A stretch of 64,000 nt of DNA from Macrostomum hystrix (Eukaryota; Platyhelminthes; Macrostomidae), in the NCBI GenBank assembly GCA_950097015.1, contig CATNEN010000001.1, positions 23,936,501 through 24,000,500 of the forward strand, given 5' to 3'. Shown piece by piece: positions 32,731 to 43,413 of the stretch. The position numbers and the translations under genes were made by a program. The notes under the pieces were generated by a model. The model saw only the letters and a program-made list of their open reading frames with translations. It was not told where the DNA came from and ran no database searches. Numbering within the stretch: position 1 is the stretch's first letter; each line of letters begins with the position of its first letter.

Positions 32731-33570
32731 TGTAGCAGCCGTTCTCGCTGTGCGGTTTTATTTATCCTAGTTTCTAATATTTGTCTATTAGTATCACGTG
32801 AATGACGTGTTACTATGGTAGCTAAATGTGCCCGAGCGGTAAGGCACTCCCTAAAATTCTATTTCCAGTCTTCCGGGGCTTTACGCGGTGGATTGAAGTT
32901 GCCTGGTAGTCACGATCAGTACTGACCATACACTATGTATGATCTCACTATATTTATCTGTCCAGGATAACACACCCTAAACAGTAAGGCAATACGTCCT
33001 AATTTTATCAACTATACGTCGATATATCCCAACTAATAAGACAATACGTCCTAATTTTATCAACTATACGTCGATATATCCCAACTAATAAGACAATACG
33101 TCTTATTTAGATCAACAATACGTTGATATACCCTAACTAATAAGACAATACGCCTTATTTAGATCAATACGTTTACTCCCTGTTAATAGTATAGAACTAA
33201 TACAGCTCGATACTATTATACAGCGTAACGTTGACCAGAACTAACACAGTTCTAATCTTAAATAATCAACACGAAGTTATTTAATTTTAGAGAAAACTAG
33301 TTAATATGGCTTTCTAGTTTGATCGCCAAAGCCGAGAGTATATTTTGAGGACATAAAAATCACTCCTATTTATATGAAATATTTGAGGTGGCGGAAAAAG
33401 ATAAAACAAATGTTGTAATTAATTTCTTTTTAAAGGAAAATACTATTTACCATATGAAAAATAAAAGCGCCTAGTATAATAATAGAATATATTTTGTAAT
33501 ATAATTCGTTAACAAATTTATTTACATCAAACAGGTTTAAAACAACACTAATAAAATTCTATCTATCTCA
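32731..33570 (-). repeat. 5' LTR of the minus-strand Gypsy element
   Basis: 840 bp. Uninterrupted partner of 22,647-25,508, including the undisturbed hAT target site and the tRNA-like stretch. The bases immediately inside, on the minus strand, read ACTTGGTGACAGCGG; the primer-binding site is presumably here. Confidence 0.9.
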
Positions 33571-33650
33571 TTGCCTATTAGGCGACTGTCGTGTATGTTC
33601 GATGTAGCCTAAGAGTCGTCAACACGGCTGGTTTTATGCATGTATGCTAA
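33571..33650. mobile_element. Displaced right end of the palindromic fold-back element
   Basis: TTGCCTATTAGGCGACTGTC is the complement of the left outer arm at 22,312-22,331, and further matches extend to about 33,640. Confidence 0.7.
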
Positions 33651-34126
33651 TTAAACTTTTGATGAAACTTACATTCTAGAGCTAACTACTGTGTACTATA
33701 TCTACATGTATAGCCAGGATTAGCTCTTTTTAGTTCACACATGGTCTCTAATAATATGATGTATTAAAGTACAGTTTAACTTGATTTAACTTCCTTATTT
33801 CAAATGTAAAAATGTGCAGTTTTTTAATTCTATTTAATATTTTTTGTTACAACTCAAGTTACTTAATTAAAAGCCACCAAAGCAAGTACAAGCCTTAACA
33901 TAGACCCCTAGTCCTCCTCAATCTTCTTATCTATTCACAATATAGACTTAGTAAGTAAGTTTAGTAAGTAGGTCAATGTTGAATTTTAGTGTTTGGTATA
34001 AATACTTGTATATTTTAAGTATCTAATGGCTTGCTAGGTCTGAATAATTTTTTCAAGCTTTGGAGTTCCTACAAATAAACCAAGCAACCACAGTATTAAA
34101 TCCTACATTAAAATTTTCTTCCCAAT
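33651..34126. other. No gene recognised; possible 5' intron of the ankyrin-caspase gene
   Basis: AT-rich sequence ending in a pyrimidine-rich CTTCCCAATAG acceptor-like site at the first ankyrin exon. I found no convincing upstream coding exon here. Confidence 0.4.
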
Positions 34127-34128
34127 AG

Positions 34129-37100
34129 TTGCAGACACTTGCGCAAGGAGTCACCAATGGTGACTTTCATCAGGTACACCAACTGGCCACCAATCCTAGG
34201 GTGACATCAGCTGATGCACAGGCAATACTCATGCTGGTGGCAAACACTCCCCAGATTTCTGAGAAAGCTGAGAAATGTATATTGTACTTGTTTAATCTGG
34301 GTGCAAATCCTTCTGCTCTTGACAGTACGGGTGACACGGCCGCTCATGTAGCAGCCAGACAGGACAATCTGAGAGTGCTGGCGCTGCTGCCATTCAATGC
34401 TAAGTGGCTCCAGAATGACCGGGGTGTAACCCCTCTGATGGAGGCGGCTCAGAATGGCAGCTGGAAATGTGCTAAGCACCTGCTGCATCTCCTGAGAGAG
34501 CCAAGATACAATCAAAAGAACAATGACATGCGACTTAAGCTGCTAAAGCTAAATGACATTGAGGAAAGAAGTGCCTTAGAAATTGCACAGCAGGCTGGCT
34601 ACCCTGATTTGGCTAACGATATCGAGCTGTGAGTGATGTGCTTGGTAATTTTTTGTTTATTGTGCATCAAGTGCAGTTAAAGCCTGGCCTATTTCTTTGC
34701 TGCTGTTGCACAGCACTTCTGTATATTGCTTCTGAATTTGGCTTCACTAGCAGCTCATGTCCGATTTGCTCAATAATTCCCATTCGGAGAGAAATTGTTG
34801 CTTTGGAGTTAAAGCTTACATTTGTTAGTAATTTGTCGTTTCTTTCAAGTCATTGTAAATAAATTGCAGAGAGTTGCGGCTGGTTGTAGATAAAAGCGGC
34901 AAAATCACGGGGCTGACTAGCTCGGTGAGTCGCACTCTGACTTACAATGTAAGCTGCTCAGCTAGTTTAAGTTCCTGAAGTTTCTGCTTTCGCTTAGGAG
35001 ACTACGCTTCGGACTAAGCTCATGAAACTGGCCTTGGCGGGAGACACAGCTGGGCTGCGACAATCTGTGACGCGTCGCAATTGCGACTTACCTGACTCCA
35101 AGGGCCACACGGCGTTGATGTGGGCTGCAGCTACCAGCAAGTGTGACGACGAAGATTTGTGGCGGCTGCTGCTGCAGTTTTCTGATGCCACTTGTGCGGA
35201 TGTGAAGGGCAAGAGCTGTTTGCACAAAGCTGCTTCCGGTGTCAATTGTGTAGCGGCTTCCTTCTTGCTGAAGGCTGGAGCCTCCGCCAATGCCAGAGAT
35301 AATACGGGTAACTACACGCCCCTCATGGAGGCGGCCAAAGAGGCAGCTGCTGATTCAAATGCGGTTGAAGTCGTCAGGGTTCTTTTGGACGCAGGGTCGG
35401 ATTGGAGCCTAAAAGCATGGGAAAAGACGGCGTTGGATTGGGCTGCGGCTCAAGAAAGAAAGGAACTGGTTCATCTTCTGACTGGGTAGGTTGTCCTGAC
35501 GATGAAACTTTTCTTACGTTTAAATCTATAGACAGACACTCCTGGTCTGTTGTAACACGTTGAAACTTTCCTACTTTATTTCTCAAAGTAAAAAATCTTA
35601 ATTTACTAAACAGTTTAATTTGTCTGACTTATATTAAAAGTTCGACAGTTTGACAGCGGAAGGCACTGTTGTCGATGTCTTCAACTTCAATCGAAATTTT
35701 TTAAAATAATTTTTTTTCCAGATTTAAGGATAAAAGCTTCTTCGACCCGAGCATCGATCTCGTGTAAGTCTAAAAGATTGTGATTTCTGGCAGGTTTCGT
35801 TGAATGAAATGCAGCGTTCTGATATTTTGCCGAATTCGTTAGTTCGTCTTAATTAATTCTTAAGTTCTTATTGGTCCTAGAAAAATTTATACAGCCTTCA
35901 TTTTATTCCAGAAAATCTAGCTCTACCGACATGGCTTATCAAACATCGCTCGCCCTGCGATCTCCAGAGGCAACGCAGCAACGCTCTGCTGAAACCCTCG
36001 CCGCAAGTATTAGGTGCCTAACTGTTTTTAAAGTTATCAAGTATATGGCAATAATAAACACAGTAATTGATTGTTTAAATTCAATTTCACCCTAACTGAC
36101 GCGCTAGCGCCCAGAAATTGGATTCCATGCCACAAGATGCGGACTTCTACAATGTGACCGTGCCACAGGGACTCTGTCTGATCATCAATATGAACAATTA
36201 CACAGCTCATAGCGGTAACAGTGAGCGCACCGGTTCTCAGCGGGATGTTGAGCGCTTATGTCGTCTGTTTTTAAAGCTTCGCTTCACTGTTGAGCTGCGA
36301 GAGGACCTCACAGTGGATCAGTTAAACGTCTGGCTGGATGAGGTTAAGGGCTCCGAGACCCTCACTCGACACGGAAGTTTCCTGTGCTTCTTCATGGCCC
36401 ATGGCGATCTTAACTTTATCTTCGATATTAATGGCCGGCGTTGCGAAATTCAGACGTTGATCGCGAAATTTGAGGTGAGAATCAGAATCGTGCTTTTAGG
36501 ACAAATATTAGCTATAGGACTGATTGACAGACAATGAATTCAAGAAACGTAAAAAACATCTTACACCTTTAAAGATCTTAGAAGCGATAAAACCAACATT
36601 AAAAAATCCGGTTTAGAGTACAAGTTCCTAATGGCAACGCATGCATCTTTGCTGCTTATAGTAACGTATGACTCAGTGTTTAAAGCCCATAGCCAAAAGC
36701 AACAGGCCTATTTGTGTAGCCAAGGGAAACAGCAGGTGATTCCAATCAGTTAATTCATCCGATCCAAAAGCACCTTAAAAATTTCAGTCAGGCAGCTGTC
36801 CGAAGCTCGCTGGCAAGCCAAAAGTTTTCTTCATCCAGTCCTGTCGTGGCAGCAGCCAAGATGAGGTTGTGACTGATGCTCCGTCTAGTGTTACAGTCTC
36901 GCGACAAGCGAATGAGCGACAGCATCCGGCCAAAGCAGACTTCTTACTCTGCTACGCCACGACTGAAGGATATTTTTCTTATAGAAAACCCGACGCGGGC
37001 ACGGTCTACGTACAGACTCTGTGCGAGTACATAGAGGAAAATTATAAACAGGAGGACTTGGTGCACATCATGACTCGGGTTAACCGCCACATGACGCAGA

Positions 37101-37210
37101 ATCCGGTACAGCGCGATGGACGCAAGTATCATTGCGTAGCACAAAAGGTCGATCAGTTGACATCAAAGATCTCTCTTGATCCTAACCGATCCTGTAATTC
37201 GGTGTTGTGA
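34129..37210 (+). CDS. Ankyrin repeat-caspase fusion protein (multi-exon, 5' end not identified)
   Basis: Exons that join in phase, approximate ends: <34,127-34,630; 34,871-34,922; 34,998-35,487; about 35,722-35,763; about 35,911-36,012; 36,108-36,474; 36,788-37,210. All introns have GT and AG ends. Exons 1-3 encode ankyrin repeats (GDTAAHVAARQDNLRVLALL, GVTPLMEAAQNGSWKCAKHL, GHTALMWAAA, GKSCLHKAAS, NYTPLMEAAKE, EKTALDWAAAQERKELVHLL). A short linker follows, then a caspase p20 domain: GLCLIINMNNY, the catalytic His in FFMAHGD, and the catalytic Cys in FFIQSCRG. QSCRG replaces the usual QACRG. The p10-like part reads ADFLLCYATTEGYFSYR and GTVYVQTLCEYIEENY. Both catalytic residues are present, so an active cysteine protease is plausible. 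The coding start is unknown: the first exon opens at a splice acceptor without an ATG, and the 11-kb element nest lies just upstream. The gene converges on the Rel-like genes. Confidence 0.88.
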
Positions 37211-38105
37211 GGCGGCAATTGGACATAAGCTTGTTTACCCAATACATTTTTATTTTGCTAGTAATCAAATACAGACGTGAACTTAATCCACAGAAACTCT
37301 TCCTAAACTTGTGCGGAACAACACTAATTTACTATCATCGGTGAATACGGTGCTTCCAAAAACACGCATGCTTAAAAATTCGCAAGTATACAAAATGTTA
37401 GTCATTGTGACATGACTTAAATTAAGTTAGCGTGCTGTTTAATATTCTGAGCCCATTATAGTTCAATTTCCTGAGCTATAGACGAATTATATTCAAGTCA
37501 AACCAGACTATGAAAGTGATAGTAGTATACAAGTATATCAAGTAGAATGAATTGTTTACAATTATTTAAAGAAATGCAGAATTAGTACTAAAACATATTT
37601 TTTGCTTTAGTCTTCCTTAACGCAAGTCGTCCTTGCATAAGGCCATGCAGCCCTGCGTTAAATGCGTTGTTAAAATACGTTGTTTTTTAATCCTTATTGT
37701 ACCCATTTGGCATACATAGCGTTTTAGCCTAGTTTTGCTGCAGTGTAAAAGAGCCTTAACGTGTTAATTAGGTGCGTTGACTCGAGTGAGTATCCCGCGT
37801 GACAAACGCCCGTAATAATGTTTTAACCATTTTCAGTGCCTTGTAATTGTAATTGTCTTAACGAGCGCCTTATATAAAATTTCAACTATTGACTGGCAAT
37901 TATTAATTTAATCGTTAATAAATGTAGCATTGCCAATAATTTACCTCAGACGAGGTAAATAGCGTTATTGCCATAATTTATTGATAATAACTATGCGAGG
38001 CTGGTTTTATTTCATTTATTTTTATGTTGAAAAATTATGTTGAATTTTAGGTAGTATAAAGATACTTTCAGTACACCAATAGCAATATAGCTGTAGAAAA
38101 CTGTC
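37211..38105. other. 3' flank of the ankyrin-caspase gene
   Basis: AT-rich with no gene. A small inverted pair occurs at 37,930-37,985 (TTGCCAATAATTTACCTC, with the complementary GAGGTAAAT and TATTGCC just after it). Confidence 0.4.
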
Positions 38106-38107
38106 GC

Positions 38108-38425
38108 TCAGGGGTCGGTGGCAGAGCGGTTAACGCGTTTGCCTCTCGCACCACGGTTCCTAAGTTCGATTCCACGGCGAGGCCAAATTTATTTGGGGCG
38201 CAGCCGCGGGGAGAAGGCTTGGGGGCTTGTCGTGCAATTTACGCCATTGAGGGCCAACCTCCAAGGCACAGTGAGAGTGAGAGTGACGATGAGAAAGTCA
38301 GGGCAGATGTACACACTTGTGTGAGCGTGTGCCTGCGTACAGTATCTGTGTGCGCGTGTGCTCAGGAGTCAGCGAAACGGGCAGAATTGCCTCCTCGCTG
38401 GCTGCGGGTCTAGTGTCACCAAATG
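38108..38425 (+). mobile_element. tRNA-derived SINE, copy 1
   Basis: The head resembles a tRNA gene: A box TGGCAGAGCGG near 38,121 and B box AGTTCGATTCC near 38,163, about 40 bp apart. The tRNA-like part ends at GGCGAGGCC. A non-tRNA body follows (GGAGAAGGCTTG, GTCGTGCAATTTACG, GGGCAGAATTGCCTCC, GCTGGCTGCGGGTCTA) that is repeated at 39,690-39,915. Presumed Pol III-transcribed, non-autonomous. No LINE partner is visible. Confidence 0.75.
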
Positions 38426-38995
38426 ATGTGCCATTGCCAGCAATTAATTCATAGTTTAATTAAAATGATTAATTAACTGTCGCTCAGAATGAAGCTAGCA
38501 ACAGTTAGTATATTAAATGACAAACATATGACAAACTTAAAAAATCAAAAGTAAGATTCATTGGACTCTGGACTCTTTGTCCAGAGTCATTTTTAAACCA
38601 ATGTCTACTCTACCATAATCACTTACTCGTTCTGTATATCGAAAAAACCATTAACAAATTGAAACACTACGAATTTCAGTGCTATATATTGTTAAGGTAG
38701 AAAAATGATAAAAAATCGATAAAAGTGAGCACCATTTAATTATAATAAAAACGTCACTATCTCGGATAGAGAAGTAATTCGCTTGGTATATAATGCAGTC
38801 GATAGAGAAAAAATCAAGGATAATAATAAAGACAGCTGCTCTTTTAACTCTGGAGTAAAGTAAATAAGTTCTATTGGCAAAGCTGTAACAGTAAGGCACC
38901 CGTTAGTAAATCCTGTTTCTACTCGATCAGTCGATTCTGCTAACTGAACAAACTGAACTCATTTCCGACTGTGGCAATCCAATAGTCCGCTGCTG
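38426..38995. other. Intergenic between SINE and Rel-like gene A
   Basis: AT-rich, no coding signal. Holds a short inverted pair TGGACTCTGGACTC / GTCCAGAGTC near 38,562-38,588. Confidence 0.35.
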
Positions 38996-41737
38996 TCAGA
39001 GCTGTTGCTGGTGATGCTGCAGGAACTGCTGTAGCTGGTACTGTGGAAGCTGCGGCATATCGTTGATGCTTGCGATTTCGCACATAAACTGCTGCAGTTC
39101 TATTTCTGACATCTGCTGCCCCGGTAATGAGTCTAAGCCGCATGAGAAGATGAAAAAGTTGGATAATAGGTTTTTAAATAAGAATTGATAAAAATTATCA
39201 TACTAATTCACGCCTATCGTAATCCATAGAAAACTAACCAAGGTTAAACAGAAGCTGCTGCTGCTGTAGCTGTTGGGGCTGAATCTCGGTTCGCTGCGAT
39301 GGCGTTGGCGGCGGCGGCGGCGGCGGCGGCGTCGTCTGCTGTGGCTGCAACCCCAGAAAACTGGGCAGGTGGCCAAAGCATTGTGGGCAGATGAGACGGT
39401 GAAAGAACACGTCCACCAAGTGCTCGTTCGCGCCGGTGCCAGCCTCGGAGATGTGCAGCTGCAGCTGGACTCTGTCGGCCTCGGTGACGGTGAGGTCCGG
39501 GCGAAGGCGGAGCACGAGCTGTAGCAGGTTGTGCACCTGCGGTAGTAGCAACGATTTGATTTGATCTCATTTGATGATTTACAAGAGTAGAATCGTCTGC
39601 TAGACTTCCGCTTCCGGTCGAGTCTTCGGTGGTTTGGTGGCAATTTAAAGGGCCCAGCGTCTGCATCTTGCACTAAAGTCCCATCCGCGGCAAGTCCCAT
39701 GTGCTCGAATCCGCGGCAAGGTCGCATTCGGAGAGAAGGCTTGTGGGTTTGTTGTGCAATTTACGTCCATGAGGGCCAAAGGCCCAGAAATATAGCGTAC
39801 ACTGCCTGAATGTAATAAACTCGGGACAGATGTACACCACTGTGCGTCTGTGGTGTCAGCGGAATGGGCAGAATTGCCTCCTCGCTGGCTGCGGGTCTAC
39901 TGTCACTAAATGATGTGGAAGTGCCCAAGGCCATATTTATATTGCTGACGGAAATCATGAGGTACATGCAGTTTGGAGCTCACATGTTCCAACGGAGTGT
40001 ACTGAACGTCGCCAACTGGATCAGTATGATGCTTACTAGTAAGCATCATGTCAAAGGCGCCAGAGCCTATAAAAAGTATAATATACAAACGTTTTTGATA
40101 AATGATCCCAAATACTTTTCACTTCTTCGACTTGAGTAGCATGACGCTGATTTTGGCACAAATGGCCGACACTCACGAGCTAATCCTTCGATGTGAAGCC
40201 AGGCCTTCTGCTCCGGCACGAGTGGCAGCAGGTCGGGCATCACCAGAGGCTTTGGTGCTATGCGCGGTCCGACCCTGGGCGCTCCTGAGTAGTATCAACA
40301 AGTGATTGCACAGAATTATTATCAACGGTAGGAATGCCAAGCTATTTTTATGACCAAAAACGCAGCTACGCCACGTCGCCCAGGGTTGACACGGTTGTAG
40401 TGCAATTGGTTGAAGGTCAAGATGTTGAATCTAAGATTATTAATTTCTTATTAAAAAAGCTCTTCCTTCGTTATCGTTAATCCTGTGTCAATCAAATGGT
40501 TTACTTTTACTTTCTTTTCCTATTTTCTGCTGCGATCTCGCACAGAACCGCACAAAACTAAGCACAAAAGCAAAAAAACTTAGAAACTTATTAGGGTTGT
40601 TAAACGATTTTGCAACACACTTATAATAAAGCCCCACTCACTGGTGATCAAATCGCTGACAATTCTGATATTATGACCAGATTGCTCATGGTGGAAGACA
40701 AAAGCCAGGTACACTTTATCCATCAGCGAGGCGTAGCGCGTGTACACCTCGTGCGCACGCTGGGTGTGCTCTAAGGGACGACATGAGGAGAAAAGTATTT
40801 GCAGCTCAAAATTTGGTGAAAATATGCTTGTCATTCCTGCAGAAACTGTTTAGTTTGTACTCGTAAGATAAAGGAAATGTTTTACTGATACTTATGAAAG
40901 TTCTGGAGCGGTGAAACCTGAGAAGACAAGCGGCAACTCACGGTGATGGAAGGGAATGACTCCAGAGCGTAGACGGACATCGATGGCCTCTTTAAGGGCT
41001 TCCTCGCTTCGTTTGACACAGAAGATGGCCTTGTCGCGAAGCCTGGTCGAGTTTTTCAGCATTATGCTTTTTTATTTTGCGTGTTTTATATTTACTGATG
41101 GAGTTGAAATCCTAAATATTAAGAACTCCAGTTTCAACGATTAAAACAACGAAATCACGTTTCGGTTTTAAGGACTTTTTTAATATCTATATTTATCTCG
41201 AAGATAAATTTAACTGTCAAACAAGTTCAGATCAGGAAGGAGTCCCGTAATAGACGAATAATAAATATAGTCTCAGAGAAAGAAGTAAGAACTCGATAAT
41301 GCTCATTTAAAGCTGTGGCATCGACTCTATCACTCCCTAAATTTGTCCCATTCCTGTCAAAATTGGTAGTGGGGGTAAAAGTATTTATCATTGAGTTAAT
41401 GAGCTTACTCAACCCACAAGCCGACCTGTCCGTTGTCCAGATCGGCACTGGGCAACTCAAGGCGGGTGCTGAACACTCCGTTAGTGCAGCCGGTGCCAAC
41501 CAAATAGTAGGGATGAATGAGGCCCTCGGAGCTCACTGTGGACACTGTCACTGTGACCGGACTTTTCACATAGGGAATGGATTCCCGATCGGCGGATAGG
41601 CAGGCCGTGACAAACCTGGAGCGGTTCCAGGGCTGCCGACTGTACAGAATGGAGCGAGCCCTTTCAGTGACGAAGCGGAATCTGTACTCTTGCACGGGCT
41701 GGTCAATGATGGAGGCTGTCAGACGGTGTTGGGCCAT
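38996..41737 (-). CDS. Rel/NF-kB homology protein A
   Basis: Predicted exons on the minus strand: 41,737-41,409; 41,042-40,942; 40,770-40,642; 40,284-40,177; a short exon near 40,020 (end unclear); about 39,541-39,240; 39,132-38,996. Exon 1 opens MAQHRLTAS just after a TTTGCAG acceptor, implying a 5'-UTR intron. It carries the RHD start (QEYRFRFVTE) and HPYYLVGTGCTNGVF, equivalent to the PHPHxLVG block of Rel proteins. Exon 2 (LRDKAIFCVKRSEEALKEAI) and exon 3 (DKVYLAFVFHHEQSG) complete RHD-N. Exon 4 (PDLLPLVPEQKAWLHIEG) and exon 6 (LRPDLTVTEADRVQLQLHIS) correspond to the IPT domain. The tail is poly-Pro/poly-Gln and ends LQQFLQHHQQQL. No KRKR motif is seen, unlike B and C. Likely a diverged transcription-factor-like protein; DNA binding is uncertain. 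Confidence 0.8.
39665..39915 (+). mobile_element. tRNA-derived SINE, copy 2, in an intron of Rel-like gene A
   Basis: Shares GAGAGAAGGCTTG, GTTGTGCAATTTACGTCC, GGGCAGAATTGCCTCC and GCTGCGGGTCTA with 38,200-38,420. The tRNA-like head is largely missing. It lies antisense to the host gene. Confidence 0.7.
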
Positions 41738-41817
41738 TGTCTTGGTGGGTCGCTGCGCTGCAAATATCACATGGTTACTTTGGAGATGGTTTGACTGACA
41801 ACCAGAGCTTCTCATAC

Positions 41818-42400
41818 GTCACTGGTACTATCGCGAAAGCAGGTTTCTGCTATAACGGATGGCTTTGCTACAATAGGAATACAGGATAGATCTCAATTTA
41901 ATAGTTCTGCAGTTCCCTAATCAATACTTGTAGTTAAAGCCTGTAGGAAACTAATAGAAATGACGCTTGATTAACCCAGTAAGACCTGATGCACAGTGAT
42001 AAAAAGCTGCGTACAGCTGTCTAATCAATGGACTAGGGGCCACCACAGCCACCCACTTATAAACTCTTATAAATCACAAAGAAGTTCTCATTTTCTAAGA
42101 AATGACCTTCAGCATTAAAGAAAAACACAGAAATTGTATAAGACAGATAAAAAAGGCTTCATTGGCACTAAATTTTTTATTCACACTGGCAAAAACAACG
42201 GGTAAAAACAGAAGCCATCACAGCTATGGTCACACATCGTAGCTCGATGGTGAAAACTGGATATGTGGTAAAACAAAAGGCAAAATAGTGGGCAGATAAA
42301 AATATTTGTTTGTTGTTTATTTGTTCTAATGGAGATTAAAAAGATATATACAGAATCAGAGTCACTCAAGAAGTCACATTTAAAGAGGTTTATTATAATA
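41818..42400. other. Upstream region of Rel-like gene A
   Basis: Probable 5' region of gene A. No open frame or clear promoter element is recognised. Confidence 0.35.
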
Positions 42401-42990
42401 TGTCCGGTGGTATTGGTAGGGTGAGCGTGTGAGAGCTTGGGGTGGTGGGTATGTCGGGTGTTGGTAGAATAAGGTGTAAAATATTGGGGTGGTGGGTCAG
42501 GCCGGTGTTGGTAGAATAAAGAGTAAAAGTTTGGGGTGGTGGGTCTGGCGGGTGTTGTTAGAATAAGGAGTAAAAGTTGGGGTGGTGGGTATGTCGGGTG
42601 TTGGTAGAATAAGGTGTAAAATATTGGGGTGGTGGGTCAGGCCGGTGTTGGTAGAATAAGGAGTAAAAGTTTGGGGTGGTGGGTCTGGCGGGTGTTGTTA
42701 GAATAAGGAGTAAAAGTTGGGGTGGTGGGTATGGCGGGTGTTGGTAGAATAAGGAGTAAAAGTTTGGGGTGGTGGGTCTGGCGGGTGTTGTTAGAATAAG
42801 GAGTAAAAGTTTGGGGTGGTGGGTCTGGCGGGTGTTGTTAGAATAAGGAGTAAAAGTTGGGGTGGTGGGTATGGCGGGTGTTGGTAGAATGAGCGTGTGA
42901 GAGCTTGGGGTGGTGGGTCTGGCGGGTGTTGGTAGGGTGAGCGTGTAAAAGTTTCGGGTGGTGGTTCTGGCGGGTATGTAGTCTCTGAAA
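42400..42990. repeat. Minisatellite, unit of about 48 bp rich in GGGTGGTGGGT
   Basis: About twelve units of the type GGTGTTGGTAGAATAAGG followed by AGTAAAAGTTTGGGGTGGTG and GGTCTGGCG, alternating between variants. It lies between genes A and B. The 149-codon minus-strand frame here is repeat-derived. Confidence 0.9.
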
Positions 42991-43413
42991 CTATTTCTGC
43001 AATTCAACGGATTGGCAGGTTCCCGAGCCGGTGATTAAGCAACTATTACTTAGCCTTAAATCCTATTTGCTGCACGGTCAGTTTGTCCAGGGCTATTCAT
43101 CTTGCGGCTGAGCTGGCACGTGATTAAACAGTTTAAAATAAAGGCTGCCTTGGGACATCGCCAGGATTTATCAACGAAAAATCTAAATAGAATTGCTTTA
43201 AAGGGCAGACAGCTTTTTAAAAAGTATTTCTAACCTATATAATATAACGCCACATCTAGCAGAGAAACGCGTTGATGAAAAGTTATGAAATCGATTAAGT
43301 GAATGATCGTTAAAATTTAAAGGATCATACAGTAAGCATGTCGAAGGCGTGTACACTCAGAGTAAAAAGAGAAGCTACAAAATAAGGATAATGTATTTTC
43401 CCTAGGTGCGGAC
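42991..43413. other. Intergenic, 3' of Rel-like gene B
   Basis: No gene recognised. Confidence 0.35.

Larger units (their letters stand above)
22647..33570 (-). mobile_element. Gypsy (Metaviridae) LTR retrotransposon, minus strand, defective, carrying a nested hAT
   Basis: LTRs of about 840 bp lie at 22,647-25,508 (interrupted by the hAT) and 32,731-33,570. Both start TGTAGCAG and end ATCTCA on the plus strand, and both are flanked by TTGC (22,643-22,646 and 33,571-33,574), a 4-bp target duplication. Reading on the minus strand the order is LTR, gag, protease-RT-RNase H-integrase, a third ORF, LTR. Pol has several inactivating lesions (separate entries). The LTRs differ at only a few substitutions plus repeat-number changes. 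Confidence 0.9.

Noticed and set aside
34207-34515. 102-codon minus-strand frame
   Set aside because: Antisense shadow of the ankyrin exon.
38108-38185. Stand-alone tRNA gene
   Set aside because: Has good A and B boxes, but it continues into a body repeated at 39.7 kb, so a SINE head is the better reading.
38940-39143. 67-codon minus-strand frame as last exon of gene A
   Set aside because: The alternative acceptor at 39,132 gives a phase-compatible frame ending in MSEIELQQFM and Gln-rich sequence that parallels the last exons of B and C.
39203-39727. 174-codon minus-strand frame rich in Ser/Arg
   Set aside because: Wrong phase over exon 6 of gene A. The frame with LRLRPDLTVTEADRVQLQLH aligns to the paralogues instead.
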